A stretch of DNA of 64,000 nucleotides from Coriobacteriia bacterium (GTDB taxonomy: Bacteria; Actinomycetota; Coriobacteriia; Coriobacteriales; Eggerthellaceae): the NCBI GenBank assembly GCA_030537255.1, contig JAUNOE010000002.1, positions 1-64,000 of the forward strand. The letters are read 5' to 3'. Both the position numbers and the translations under genes were made by a program. The notes under the pieces were generated by a model. It saw only the letters and a list, made by a program, of their open reading frames with translations. It was not told the DNA's origin and searched no databases. The stretch's first letter is position 1. The number at the start of each line of letters is the position of its first letter. Positions 17,885 through 26,932 of the stretch are shown one piece after another.

Positions 17885-18760
17885 ATGCCGGGAATCGACA
17901 TCAAGCCCGATGCACAGGGCAAGGTCCGCGACCTGTATGACCTGGGCGACAAGCTTCTGCTGGTCGCAACTGACCGTATTTCGGCCTTTGACTATATCCT
18001 GCCGGACGAAATCCCCTACAAGGGCCAGGTGCTCACCCAGCTTTCCCGTTTCTGGTTCGAGCTCTTGGAAGATGTCACCGAAAACCATCTGATTAGCTGC
18101 GATGTGAAAGATCTGCCCGAGCAGTTCAAGCCTTACGCCGATTACCTGGCAGGTCGCTTCATGCTGGTCAAGAAGGCCGAGATGTTCCCCGTGGAATGCA
18201 TCGTCCGTGGTTATCTCACTGGATCTGGTCTGAAGGATTACCAGAAGACCGGTGCCGTCTGCGGTATCAAGCTGCCCGAGGGCTTGGTTAACTCATCCAA
18301 GCTGCCCGAGGTCATTTACACGCCTTCCACCAAGGCCGAAATTGGCGGTCACGATGAAAACATCAGCTACGAACGCACGGTTGAGCTGATGGGCGAAAAG
18401 GACGCAGCTGCTCTGCGCGACCTTACCATCAAGGTCTACACCACCGCTGCTGAGCATGCCGCCAAGCGTGGCATCATCATTGCTGACACCAAGTTTGAGT
18501 TCGGCATGATCGATGGCAAGATTGTCCTGGGCGATGAGGTCCTCACTCCTGATAGCTCTCGTTTCTGGCCTGCCGACACCTATGAGGTTGGCAAGGAGCA
18601 GCCCAGCTTCGACAAGCAGTTCGTCCGCAACTGGCTTAACGCCAACTGGGATCGCACGGGCGAGCCTCCCCATCTTCCTGCCGACGTCATCAAGGCAACC
18701 AGCGACAAGTACATCGAGGCCTACGAAAAGATCACGGGCCGTCCCTTCGTTGCTGCCTAA
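17885..18760 (+). CDS. purC: SAICAR synthase (PurC)
   Basis: 291 residues; condenses CAIR with aspartate using ATP in purine synthesis. Motifs: GKVRDLYDLGDKLLLVATDRISAFD at the N-terminus (nucleotide site), EMFPVECIVRGYLTGSG, DTKFEFGMIDGKIVLGDEVLTPDSSRFW and a C-terminal YEKITGRPF. Length matches the longer (fungal-like) form rather than the short 240-residue E. coli form. GAAAGAAGG precedes ATG 17885. A hairpin at 18775 follows; purL is about 0.8 kb downstream. Confidence 0.96.
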   Translation: MPGIDIKPDAQGKVRDLYDLGDKLLLVATDRISAFDYILPDEIPYKGQVLTQLSRFWFELLEDVTENHLISCDVKDLPEQFKPYADYLAGRFMLVKKAEMFPVECIVRGYLTGSGLKDYQKTGAVCGIKLPEGLVNSSKLPEVIYTPSTKAEIGGHDENISYERTVELMGEKDAAALRDLTIKVYTTAAEHAAKRGIIIADTKFEFGMIDGKIVLGDEVLTPDSSRFWPADTYEVGKEQPSFDKQFVRNWLNANWDRTGEPPHLPADVIKATSDKYIEAYEKITGRPFVAA

Positions 18761-18774
18761 CGCACAAACCCAAA

Positions 18775-18830
18775 GGCTGACACCGTCTGGAGCACCGGTT
18801 GTTCTCAGGCGGTGTCAGCCCGTTTAAGTA
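18775..18830 (+). terminator. hairpin after purC
   Basis: An 11-bp perfect stem GGCTGACACCG (18775-18785) / CGGTGTCAGCC (18820-18830) with a 34-base loop. Only CGTTT follows, so it may be a weak terminator or an mRNA-end structure. Confidence 0.5.
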
Positions 18831-18862
18831 GTAGTACCCCCCCCAGAGAAGAAAGCGGTTCG

Positions 18863-19405
18863 ATGTCAACTCGCAACCCCATGAACGAGCGCAACACTAC
18901 GGCAAAGCCCGCAGGTCAGACGCGCAAGTCCGCCGCCTCCGCCAAGCCGGTGTCCAAGGCTGCCGCATCCGTCTACGTCAAGGAAGCCAACGCAAAGCCC
19001 AAGAAGCAGGGCTTCCTGGCACGTGTTTCTGGCAAAGAGCCTGAAAACGAGACCAGCAAGGAGCGCAAGGCTCGCGAGGCAGCCGAGGCCCGCAAGGCCG
19101 CCGAAAAGGAAGAGGCGAAGGCTCGCCGCAACTTCAAGGCAAACACTCCTGAGTATCGCAAGTGGCGTCGCGTCTTTTGGGGCTTCATGGCTCTGTCCGT
19201 TTGCTGCATGGTGCCCGTCACCTTCTTCTCCCAGCTTCTTGAGACCAACTACATGGCCTACGTCACCATGTTGATTCTGGCTTGGGGTTGCCTGACTGGT
19301 GCCATCATTACCGACATCCGCAAGGTCAAGCCCGCACGTGATGATGCCTACTACGCATCCGTCAACGTGCGCAACAAGTCCAAGAACGCCAAGAAGCACA
19401 AATAG
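18863..19405 (+). CDS. hypothetical membrane protein with charged N-terminal half
   Basis: 180 residues. Residues 1-100 are hydrophilic and rich in Ala, Lys and Glu, including a stretch likely to be a single charged helix (about 60-95); two hydrophobic helices follow (VFWGFMALSVCCMVPVTFF and MAYVTMLILAWGCLTGAII), and the tail is basic (VRNKSKNAKKHK). The two ends would both face the cytoplasm. ATG 18863 has AGAGAAGAAAG upstream; the frame is open further back but without a ribosome site. It lies between purC and purL and has its own terminator. No family recognised; conserved position in relatives would be worth noting but cannot be seen here. Confidence 0.78.
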   Translation: MSTRNPMNERNTTAKPAGQTRKSAASAKPVSKAAASVYVKEANAKPKKQGFLARVSGKEPENETSKERKAREAAEARKAAEKEEAKARRNFKANTPEYRKWRRVFWGFMALSVCCMVPVTFFSQLLETNYMAYVTMLILAWGCLTGAIITDIRKVKPARDDAYYASVNVRNKSKNAKKHK

Positions 19406-19422
19406 CTGTGTCTTATGGCCGA

Positions 19423-19450
19423 ATGCCCACGTTCGCGTGGGCATCTTTCG
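19423..19450 (+). terminator. Rho-independent terminator
   Basis: Perfect 9-bp stem ATGCCCACG / CGTGGGCAT with stable TTCG tetraloop (19423-19444), then CTTTCG. Confidence 0.8.
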
Positions 19451-19548
19451 TCTACGGTGGTCTTTTACGTTTTGCGTCCAACCAAAATTGGACGCAGGCG
19501 TGAGTCATTGAATTCCTTACAAATGTCAAGGAGGAAGGCAGAGAAGCA

Positions 19549-22500
19549 ATGGTTTCCCGTGTCTACGTTGAAAAAAAGCCTGGGTTTGACGTCGAAGCCC
19601 AGCAGCTGTTTGGTGAGCTGCGCACCATTCTGGGGATGCAGGCGCTGACGGGCCTTAGGCTGGTCAATCGCTATGACGTCGAGGGTATCGACGAAGAGCT
19701 GTTCGCCAGCTGCGTGCCCACCGTGTTCAGCGAGCCTCAGTCCGATAACGTGAGCTTTGAGCTGCCTTCTGCCGAAGGTGCAACCGTGTTTGCGGTCGAG
19801 TTCCTTCCCGGACAGTTCGACCAGCGCGCCGCTTCTGCATCTGAATGCATCCAGCTGATCAGCCAGGGCGAGCGTCCCAGCGTGCTGTCCGCAACGGTCT
19901 ATATGCTCGAAGGCGAGCTGACCGACGAAGACGTGGCTGCCATCAAGCGCTACGTCATCAATCCCATCGAGGCACGCGAGGCTTCCCTTGCCGAGCGCGA
20001 GACACTGAAGATGGAGTACCCCACCCCTGGCAAGGTCGAGGTCATCGAGGGCTTCACCGATCTTGACCAGGAAGGATTGGCTTGCTTCATCGAAGAGCGC
20101 GGTCTTGCCATGGACTTGGCTGACATCACCTTCTTCCAGGCTTACTTCCGTGATACCGAGAAGCGCAACCCCACCATTACCGAGGTGAAGATGGTCGATA
20201 CCTATTGGTCCGACCACTGCCGCCATACCACCTTTGGCACGGTGCTCACCGACGTTGAAATCGACGACCCCAAGGTCAAGGCAGCATACGACAAGTATCT
20301 GGAAATGCGTCATGAGCTGGGCAGGGACAACCGTGACATCTGCTTGATGGACATGGGCACTATTGGCGCCAAGTACCTGAAGAGCAAGGGTATCCTGAAG
20401 AATCTGGACGAGTCCGATGAAATCAACGCCTGCACCGTGAAGGTGAAGGTCGATGTCGACGGCGAAGATCAGGACTGGCTCTACCTGTTCAAGAATGAGA
20501 CCCACAACCATCCCACAGAAATCGAGCCCTTCGGTGGTGCGGCAACCTGCGTGGGTGGCGCAATTCGCGACCCACTTTCTGGTCGCTCCTACGTCTATCA
20601 GTCCATGCGCGTGACTGGTGCCGCCAATCCCTTGGTCCCCGTTTCCGAAACCATTCCCGGCAAGTTGCCCCAGCGCAAGCTCGTCACCACTGCTGCAGCT
20701 GGCTTCTCCAGCTATGGCAACCAGATTGGTCTGGCAACGGGTCAGGTGCACGAGCTGTATCATCCCGGCTATGCCGCAAAGCGCATGGAGATTGGTGCCC
20801 TCGTGGCTGCCGTTCCCGCCGATCACGTGGTGCGTGAGGTTCCCGCACCCGGTGACGTGGTCATCCTGCTGGGTGGTCGCACCGGCCGTGACGGCATTGG
20901 TGGCGCAACGGGTTCTTCCAAGGCTCACAACATGGATTCGCTCGAAGAGTGTGGTGCAGAGGTCCAGAAGGGCAACGCTCCTGTTGAGCGCAAGATTCAG
21001 CGCCTGTTCCGCCGCAAGGAGGCAACTACGCTGATCAAGCGTTGCAACGACTTTGGTGCCGGCGGCGTTTCTGTTGCTGTTGGCGAGCTTGCTGACGGCG
21101 TTCTGGTTGACCTGAACGCAGTGCCCAAGAAGTACGAAGGCCTTGACGGTACCGAGCTGGCCATCGCCGAGTCCCAGGAGCGCATGGCCGTTGACGTTGC
21201 TGCCGCAGACGCAGAGCGCTTCATCGAGCTTGCCCACGAGGAGAACCTCGAGGCTACCGTCATTGCCAAGGTTACCGACGACAACCGCGTGCGTATGATC
21301 TGGAACGACGATGCCATCATTGACGTCTCCCGTGAGTTCCTGGCCTCCAACGGTGCTCCCAAGAGCCAGGCGGCGAAGGTCGTCGCTCCTGGTACGTACT
21401 CCCGCGACTGGGAGGGCACCACGCTTGCCGAAAAGATGAAGAACCTGGTCACGGATATCAACGTTTCGTCCAACAAGGGCTTGGCCGAGCGCTTTGACTC
21501 CACCATCGGCGCTGGCACGGTGCTCATGCCCTTTGGCGGCAAGAACCAGCTGACCCCCACCATGGCCATGGCCGCCAAGATTCCCGTCTTTGGCGAGACC
21601 ACTACGTGCTCCGGCATGGCCTGGGGCTTCAACCCCTACCTTACCGAATCCGACCAGTTCACGGGTTCCTACATCGCAGTCCTCGAGTCCGTGGCGCGTA
21701 TGGTTGCCGCTGGCTTCGAGCGCAAGAACCTCTACCTGTCCTTCCAGGAATACTTCGAGCGCCTGCGCAACGAGCCTTCCCGTTGGGGCAAGCCTGTCGC
21801 TGCTGTTCTGGGTGGCCTGATGGCTCAGCTCGACTATGGCGTGGGTTCCATTGGCGGCAAGGACTCCATGTCCGGCTCCTTCGAAGAACTGGATGTTCCT
21901 CCCACGCTGGTGAGCTTCGCTACTGGCTGCGGCAAGGTCGAGCGCGTCACTTCGCCTGAGTTCAAGAAGGCTGGCAGCCGTGTCGTCCTGATCGAGCCCC
22001 TGCGCGAAGAGGACGGCATTACGCCTAGGGCTACTTCCGAGCTTGAGGCCATGAACCTCGTCGAGGCTCTGGTGGGTGCTGGCGCCGTTCTGGGCGTAAG
22101 CACTCCTGGCTACGGCGGCCTGGCCGAGGCTCTCTTCAAGCAGACCGTGGGCAATGGCATTGGCATTGCCCTGTCTGACGACATCGAGGTTGCCGATCTC
22201 TTCGAGCCTGCTTACGGCTCCTTTGTCGTCGAGCTTGCCGAGGGTACCGATCTGGAGAAGATTGCTGCCGAGGCTGGCGTCGAGATCGAGTCTGCTGTCG
22301 TTTCTGAGCTGGGTGCCACTACTGAGGCCTACAAGTTCGCTGCCGCTGGTGAGGTCCTGGATCTGGCTGAGTTGCAGGAGGCTTGGGAAGCCAAGATCGA
22401 GCCTGTCTTCCCCTACCGCGCTGCTGGCGAAGCGGTCGAAACCGTAACCAGCGATGACAAGCTGCCTCTGACCTTCTCGGGCACTGTGGCCAAACCTCGT

Positions 22501-23289
22501 GTGGTCATCCCAGTCTTCCCTGGTACCAACTGCGAGTACGATACCGCCCGTGCCTTCGAGCGTGCTGGTGCTATCCCTGAGGTTCTGGTGGTCAACAACC
22601 TGAACCCCAATGCGGTTCACGAATCCATCGAGGCCCTGGTCAAGTCCATCAAGAACAGCCAGATCGTCATGCTTCCTGGTGGCTTCTCGGGTGGCGACGA
22701 GCCCGATGGCTCCGCTAAGTTCATTACGGCCTTCTTCCGCAACCCTGCGGTTACCGAGGCCGTCCGCGACTTGCTCCAGAATCGTGACGGCTTGATGCTG
22801 GGTATCTGCAATGGCTTCCAGGCATTGGTCAAATTGGGCCTGGTTCCCTATGGCGACATTCGCGCCATGGATGCCGACTGCCCCACGTTGACCTTCAACA
22901 CCATCGGTCGCCATCAGTCCCGCCTGGTTCGTACCCGCGTGGCGTCTTCGCTTTCCCCTTGGCTCTCCAAGACGAAGGTGGGCGACATCCACACGGTTGC
23001 CATCTCCAACGGCGAAGGCCGCTTCGTTGCAAGTCCCGAGCTCATGGCAGAGCTTGCTGCTAATGGCCAGATTGCCGCTCAGTACGTTGATGAGGCCGGC
23101 GTTCCCAGCATGGACCTGTCGGTCAATCCTTCGGGTTCGCTGATGGCTATCGAATCCATCACCAGCCCTGATGGCCGCATCCTGGGCAAGATGGGTCATA
23201 CCGAGCGTTCTGGCTTCGGTCTGTACAAGAACGTTCCTGGAGACACCTACCAGCCTCTGATCGAGGGCGGCGTGGAGTACTTCCTGTAA
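19549..23289 (+). CDS. purL: single-chain FGAM synthase (PurL fused to PurQ)
   Basis: 1246 residues; converts FGAR, glutamine and ATP to FGAM. The PurS-like N-terminal part, two AIRS-type ATPase halves and a C-terminal class I glutamine amidotransferase are in one chain. Visible landmarks: TYWSDHCRHTTF, FKNETHNHPTEIEPFGGAATCVGG, RTGRDGIGGATGSS, CNDFGAGGVSVAVGEL, GGLMAQLDYGVGSIGGKDSMSG, and in the amidotransferase FPGTNCEYD, LPGGFSGGDE and the nucleophile Cys in GICNGFQAL. The size suits the large form found in Clostridia, Coriobacteria and Proteobacteria, so no separate purS/purQ is needed. AAGGAGGAAGG lies upstream of ATG 19549. A shadow frame on the other strand is open for almost the whole length and is not a gene. 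Confidence 0.97.
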   Translation: MVSRVYVEKKPGFDVEAQQLFGELRTILGMQALTGLRLVNRYDVEGIDEELFASCVPTVFSEPQSDNVSFELPSAEGATVFAVEFLPGQFDQRAASASECIQLISQGERPSVLSATVYMLEGELTDEDVAAIKRYVINPIEAREASLAERETLKMEYPTPGKVEVIEGFTDLDQEGLACFIEERGLAMDLADITFFQAYFRDTEKRNPTITEVKMVDTYWSDHCRHTTFGTVLTDVEIDDPKVKAAYDKYLEMRHELGRDNRDICLMDMGTIGAKYLKSKGILKNLDESDEINACTVKVKVDVDGEDQDWLYLFKNETHNHPTEIEPFGGAATCVGGAIRDPLSGRSYVYQSMRVTGAANPLVPVSETIPGKLPQRKLVTTAAAGFSSYGNQIGLATGQVHELYHPGYAAKRMEIGALVAAVPADHVVREVPAPGDVVILLGGRTGRDGIGGATGSSKAHNMDSLEECGAEVQKGNAPVERKIQRLFRRKEATTLIKRCNDFGAGGVSVAVGELADGVLVDLNAVPKKYEGLDGTELAIAESQERMAVDVAAADAERFIELAHEENLEATVIAKVTDDNRVRMIWNDDAIIDVSREFLASNGAPKSQAAKVVAPGTYSRDWEGTTLAEKMKNLVTDINVSSNKGLAERFDSTIGAGTVLMPFGGKNQLTPTMAMAAKIPVFGETTTCSGMAWGFNPYLTESDQFTGSYIAVLESVARMVAAGFERKNLYLSFQEYFERLRNEPSRWGKPVAAVLGGLMAQLDYGVGSIGGKDSMSGSFEELDVPPTLVSFATGCGKVERVTSPEFKKAGSRVVLIEPLREEDGITPRATSELEAMNLVEALVGAGAVLGVSTPGYGGLAEALFKQTVGNGIGIALSDDIEVADLFEPAYGSFVVELAEGTDLEKIAAEAGVEIESAVVSELGATTEAYKFAAAGEVLDLAELQEAWEAKIEPVFPYRAAGEAVETVTSDDKLPLTFSGTVAKPRVVIPVFPGTNCEYDTARAFERAGAIPEVLVVNNLNPNAVHESIEALVKSIKNSQIVMLPGGFSGGDEPDGSAKFITAFFRNPAVTEAVRDLLQNRDGLMLGICNGFQALVKLGLVPYGDIRAMDADCPTLTFNTIGRHQSRLVRTRVASSLSPWLSKTKVGDIHTVAISNGEGRFVASPELMAELAANGQIAAQYVDEAGVPSMDLSVNPSGSLMAIESITSPDGRILGKMGHTERSGFGLYKNVPGDTYQPLIEGGVEYFL

Positions 23290-23316
23290 GCGCTTCGGCC
23301 TGCATGGTTCTTCTTG

Positions 23317-23360
23317 GGCGGTCGGTTAGCCAATGGGCTACCGGCCGCCTTGTTTGTTTG
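23317..23360 (+). terminator. Rho-independent terminator of purL
   Basis: GGCGGTCGGTTAGCC (23317-23331) pairs with GGCTACCGGCCGCC (23336-23349) with one bulged base and an AATG loop, followed by TTGTTTGTTT. Confidence 0.78.
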
Positions 23361-23415
23361 CTGTAACCTGGTAAACGTGAGCGGGTTTTGGGGTTGCTTC
23401 GTGAAAGGAGACGGC

Positions 23416-24240
23416 GTGGTCGCTGAGTTTGACCGGACGTTCGATCAAAAGGGCACTCCAGGCGCCCAGATTAAGGAAATGAGACGGGAGCTGCGTGCCC
23501 AGGTGAAGGAGCGCCGCAACGAAATGACTCCCGAGTCCAGGCGGCTCAAGAGCCAGCAGGTGTGCGAGCGTCTTCTGGGTTTGCTGGATGGCATCGTCGA
23601 GCAAGAGCGCGCTCGGGGTGTGGGTGCGTCTTGCGACATGTCTCGCAGCATCAATCTAGGGGTGTACTCGGCCTTTGCGGAGGAACTCGACCTTGGGTTG
23701 TTGATTGAGGGTGCGTTTGAACGTGGTGTTACAGTTTCGTTCCCCTGCATGATGCACGACGCACGGTGTTGTCAGGGTTCCTGCGAGCAGACCATGGAGT
23801 TTCGTGCCGTTTCGTTTGATGACTACGCTTTGACCAAGAAGACCCTGGCGGGGAAGGGCTCAACGCGCAAGCTTGCCGCCGAGGAGGAAGAGCGGGGCGT
23901 TTCGTTTTTGCTGCATCCGCTTCGCCGCTACCACCATGCCGATCCTGAGCTTGACCAGCTTCCCTATGTTCCTGCTGACGAGCTCGACTTGCTGGTGTGC
24001 CCCTGTGTTGCGTTTGACGGAAAGGGGAATCGTCTGGGCTACGGAGCCGGCAACTATGATCGTTATTTGACCCAGTTTAGATATCGAGGGATTGGGCTCG
24101 ATGGAGGAATCGACGATGCGACGGCAGGTCTGTCTGCGTTTGAGGCCTGCTGCATTGTCGGCGTGGCTTTTGAGGAACAGCGGGTGGGCTCCATTCCTGT
24201 TGAGGAGCACGATATCCCGCTTCCCTTCGTGAGCGCTTGA
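23416..24240 (+). CDS. 5-formyltetrahydrofolate cyclo-ligase
   Basis: 274 residues; ATP-dependent return of 5-formyl-THF to 5,10-methenyl-THF. The N-terminus has the basic helix RRELRAQVKERRNEMT and the C-terminal part the hallmark folate/ATP motif NRLGYGAGNYDRYL, preceded by DLLVCPCVAFD. It is longer than the usual 185-200 residues because of an insertion in the middle (roughly residues 95-165), including a Glu-rich segment. The frame is open to 23314, but GTG 23416 has AAAGGAG (23404-23410) at the right distance. It links to the folate-dependent purine steps upstream. Confidence 0.86.
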   Translation: MVAEFDRTFDQKGTPGAQIKEMRRELRAQVKERRNEMTPESRRLKSQQVCERLLGLLDGIVEQERARGVGASCDMSRSINLGVYSAFAEELDLGLLIEGAFERGVTVSFPCMMHDARCCQGSCEQTMEFRAVSFDDYALTKKTLAGKGSTRKLAAEEEERGVSFLLHPLRRYHHADPELDQLPYVPADELDLLVCPCVAFDGKGNRLGYGAGNYDRYLTQFRYRGIGLDGGIDDATAGLSAFEACCIVGVAFEEQRVGSIPVEEHDIPLPFVSA

Positions 24241-24283
24241 TGGCCGCTTGGGAGAAGGCGCAGGGGTGACGTGATGCCATGGC

Positions 24284-24521
24284 GTCGACTCCCGGCGAGA
24301 GGGCGGGTTGCCTAGGAAGTGGGTCGGTTCTTTGCGCTTGGTGCGGGCGTTGACTCTCGCCGAGAGGGCGGGGTTGTCTAAGTCGCGCTGCCTGCGGTTC
24401 TTGTGGTGCCGGCTCTCGTGGTGCCGAGGGCTGAACTCGCCGAGAGGGCGGGATTGAGGTTATGGTGCGTCTGACCCTGTACCTGTGACGTAGGGCCGAA
24501 CCCCGCTGGGGGGCGGGGTTG
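24284..24521. repeat. four degenerate 27-bp repeats at 65/81/65-bp spacing
   Basis: Copies at 24284-24310, 24349-24376, 24430-24456 and 24495-24521 share a core close to GCCGAGAGGGCGGG-TTG. Start-to-start distances are 65, 81 and 65. Spacers (38, 53 and 38 bases) are unrelated. No cas genes are nearby and the repeats are too divergent for a CRISPR. The 24241-24650 stretch holds no gene. Confidence 0.65.
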
Positions 24522-24650
24522 AGGTTCGATTTCTTTCGTTGTGTTCGCTGATTAACTGCAGTTCGATGACGAAGCGCAGATTCCTTCGAAAGAAAATCAA
24601 GGCTCTGACCTGGGATTATGCAAATTGGTCAAAAATATTCAAAAAAGTTG

Positions 24651-24679
24651 TTGACGCCAAGGGCAAAGCCTCGTATATT
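24651..24679 (+). promoter_or_regulatory. sigma-70-type promoter of tRNA-Arg
   Basis: TTGACG (24651-24656), 17-base spacer, TATATT (24674-24679). A start about 7 bases later would be some 9 bases before the tRNA. Confidence 0.85.
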
Positions 24680-24694
24680 TCTTTTTGCTGCAAC

Positions 24695-24771
24695 GCGCCG
24701 TTACCTCAGCTGGATAGAGGGACTGACTACGAATCAGTACGTCGGGGGTTCGAATCCCTCACGGCGCACCA
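24695..24771 (+). tRNA. tRNA-Arg (anticodon ACG)
   Basis: A complete 77-base cloverleaf: acceptor GCGCCGT / ACGGCGC, D stem CCTC/GAGG, anticodon stem ACTGA/TCAGT with loop CTACGAA (ACG at 34-36), T arm with GGTTCGAAT, discriminator A and encoded CCA. Wobble A34 would be inosine. No second copy of its 3' end was seen downstream, so no evidence of an integrated element here. Confidence 0.97.
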
Positions 24772-24782
24772 TTTAAAATGCG

Positions 24783-24815
24783 AGGTCACCACCTGTTTTG
24801 GGTGGTGACCTTTTT
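24783..24815 (+). terminator. terminator of tRNA-Arg
   Basis: AGGTCACCACC (24783-24793) / GGTGGTGACCT (24801-24811), 7-base loop, T-run 24811-24815. Confidence 0.92.
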
Positions 24816-25674
24816 CGTTTCCCGGGGTGGTTTTCGGGGGCATTCCATAAGTTCCCCCAATGTTCCCCACAAGTTACCGCCGTGACCTTCGCCTGTCTGG
24901 CAAGGCTGGTACGGACACCCCGATGTTTCCCCTGCCTTGCTTTTTGGCCAACCTTAGACGGTTTCAACGTGCTCCACGGGTTGTCAAATGCGGCAGGTGC
25001 CGCTTCAGCTTTCGTCCTGTGCTGCTTTTTGGCTTTGGTGCATTCCCGTTATAGAAATCGGCTCTTATGTTCGATTTTCTTTTCGCAAATTGGGACATTT
25101 CGTGCATGAGGCAGAAAAGGCAGCGCAAAAACGACGTTTGGGGCCAAAAGGGATGCTAATTAGCAAGAAAATGAGCGCAAAATCGTGCATAGAAGACGTT
25201 TTGTAGGAGCGGAAGGCACAGCTGCCCAAAAGTAGCTCAACTCCATCTTCCTTGGCAGTGATGGCGGATTCGCTGAGTGCATGGGCGCAAGCTGCTTGAG
25301 GATCTCTGCGGGACACCTTGGCAGTGACAGTAGGTCTGGTGGGTGCATAGGCGCCAAAAAGTGGCTGGTTCGCTCCGAGATTCCCAAGCAAATTCCCAAG
25401 TAATATGACTGACACGACAACCAATGGCTGATGATCACGAATTTCGCTCTGGGAGCACCGAGAATCACCCTCCGCAACAGGTCGCGATGGGAGCCGTTTG
25501 TCATAGCTTGTCGCAGCAAGTTGTAGCGAGCCTCAGCGGGGAATCGCCTATGGTCAGGCGCAGGATACTGTCCCATGCGTCCTTCCGCCCTTCTTCTGCA
25601 CCTTGATTCATGCGGTATCATCTCAAGGCACATGCAATTAAGTCGGCAGAGACTACCAGGTCAGGGGAGGGGAA
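24816..25674. other. 859-bp stretch without a supported gene
   Basis: Several short frames are open but none has a convincing start, codon pattern or recognisable product. The stretch holds a tandem direct duplication: 25251-25316 and 25317-25382 both begin CTTGGCAGTGA and carry GTGCAT(A/G)GGCGC at offset 26, a period of exactly 66 bp, with a fainter half-copy upstream (around 25213-25235). A GCTAATTAGC palindrome lies at 25154-25163. The rest shows nothing clear. Confidence 0.55.
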
Positions 25675-26634
25675 ATGAACGGCGTTCGTTTGGGCCATAT
25701 GTGTTCTGGCAATGTTTGCCCGGGCGAGGTACGTTTCGATAATGCTCGCCTGAATAGTGTTCGTTCGCGTGACGGTTTCACGCTTGCGGAACTTCTTGTT
25801 GTCGTGGCCATTATTGCGGTGCTCATCGCTATCGCCATTCCCCTGTTCAATGCCCAGCTCGAGAAAAGCCGGGAAAGCACGGACCTCGCCAATGTGCGAG
25901 CAGCTTATGCCGAAGTGATGACTAGCTGCATCGAGTCGGGAAAGAGCGCATCTCAAACCGTTCGCTTGGTACAAGAGCAGGATGGCTGGCAATCCTTTGA
26001 TGCCGTGACGATCGGCGGAATCACGCACAAGGTGGGAGACCCCGACACCAAGCACTGGAAGGGCGATCCTGAAGCGAAGGGGGTCTGTGAGGTCTCCTAT
26101 GCTCCCGAAACGGGAATCGTGTTTGACTGGCGCGCCTATTCCTTCAACATCAACGAAGATTTCTTTGATGCGCTGAACAAGAGCGGTGCGCTTGTTGGGT
26201 TGGAAAACAACGGTAACTTCGAATTCGATTCGAAGTGCCCCAATTCGGAGTATTTGCCAAAGATCGAGCAGGCTATTGCCTCCAACAGCTTGCTCAAGCA
26301 TGGCACCTACGCTTTCTTGGGCAGCGGCAAGATCGAATCTAAGCGTTACCTGTTCTGGACCTCGGTTGACGTGAACAAGGTTGGGGTAGGTGCGGAAATC
26401 CCTGTCATCATCCAGACGACTGGTGGGAAGTACTACCTGTCGAAGTCGACCACTGCGCAGCGCTCCGGCGGTTATGTGGCCATCGCCGACCATACCTACA
26501 ATTATAATCAGTTCCTCAGCAGCGGAACGAAGTACGACTCGCTCCAGGAAGCCTTTGACGCATACAAACAGACGGTTCGAAACGACTATCCCGATTTCAG
26601 CGAGTCTCTTAAGGACATCAAGGGAACGAAGTAA
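25675..26634 (+). CDS. solitary type IV prepilin-like (pseudopilin) protein
   Basis: 319 residues. A 34-residue leader ends in SRDG, followed by FTLAELLVVVAIIAVLIAI: the prepilin peptidase site G34/F35, glutamate at mature position 5, and the single hydrophobic helix of class III signal peptides. The rest (about 265 residues, two cysteines in the mature domain) is a soluble globular head without a family I recognise. GGGGAGGGG lies just before ATG 25675. No pilus assembly ATPase, platform protein, prepilin peptidase or second pilin is nearby, so the export machinery must be encoded elsewhere. Flanking DNA is gene-poor and repeat-bearing. Confidence 0.85.
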   Translation: MNGVRLGHMCSGNVCPGEVRFDNARLNSVRSRDGFTLAELLVVVAIIAVLIAIAIPLFNAQLEKSRESTDLANVRAAYAEVMTSCIESGKSASQTVRLVQEQDGWQSFDAVTIGGITHKVGDPDTKHWKGDPEAKGVCEVSYAPETGIVFDWRAYSFNINEDFFDALNKSGALVGLENNGNFEFDSKCPNSEYLPKIEQAIASNSLLKHGTYAFLGSGKIESKRYLFWTSVDVNKVGVGAEIPVIIQTTGGKYYLSKSTTAQRSGGYVAIADHTYNYNQFLSSGTKYDSLQEAFDAYKQTVRNDYPDFSESLKDIKGTK

Positions 26635-26747
26635 GTTCGGGCTTTTGATGTAAGGGCTCTTGGTCTGCTTGAGTTGACTGAGCGAAGGATGCGCCCCAAC
26701 TGACGCAGGAAATCGTTGGGCTTGCCTGCCTGGCGTCTCCAGCAAAC

Positions 26748-26785
26748 GGGGTGCGTCCCCGTCGGCGTAGGTCGGCACCCCTTTT
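26748..26785 (+). terminator. terminator of the prepilin-like gene
   Basis: GGGGTGC (26748-26754) / GCACCCC (26775-26781) with an internally structured loop, then TTTT. Confidence 0.75.
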
Positions 26786-26812
26786 GCACAATTAAAATCG
26801 CTCGCTCATCTA

Positions 26813-26842
26813 AGCCCTCGGACAAAAGCGTGTCCGAGGGCT
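26813..26842. terminator. strong hairpin, possible bidirectional terminator
   Basis: A perfect 12-bp stem AGCCCTCGGACA / TGTCCGAGGGCT with a six-base loop; CGTTGTTT follows on the plus strand. Confidence 0.6.
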
Positions 26843-26932
26843 CGTTGTTTAGCCAGGCGCCTTTTGGCTCGTTCTGTCCGTAAGGCTGGTTTGCGGTTCG
26901 GCATAAGCCACTGTTTTGCAAGCTGGGGTGAC

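Noticed and set aside
19465-23199. Open reading frame of 1244 codons on the minus strand opposite purL
   Set aside because: Its sequence is the low-complexity antisense of a highly conserved enzyme in GC-rich DNA; no ribosome site, no recognisable domain, and purL is certain.
24284-24521. CRISPR array
   Set aside because: Repeats are too divergent, spacings unequal, and no cas gene lies in the window.
24695-24771. Attachment site of an integrated element at tRNA-Arg
   Set aside because: No second copy of the tRNA 3' end, no integrase and no phage or plasmid genes downstream.
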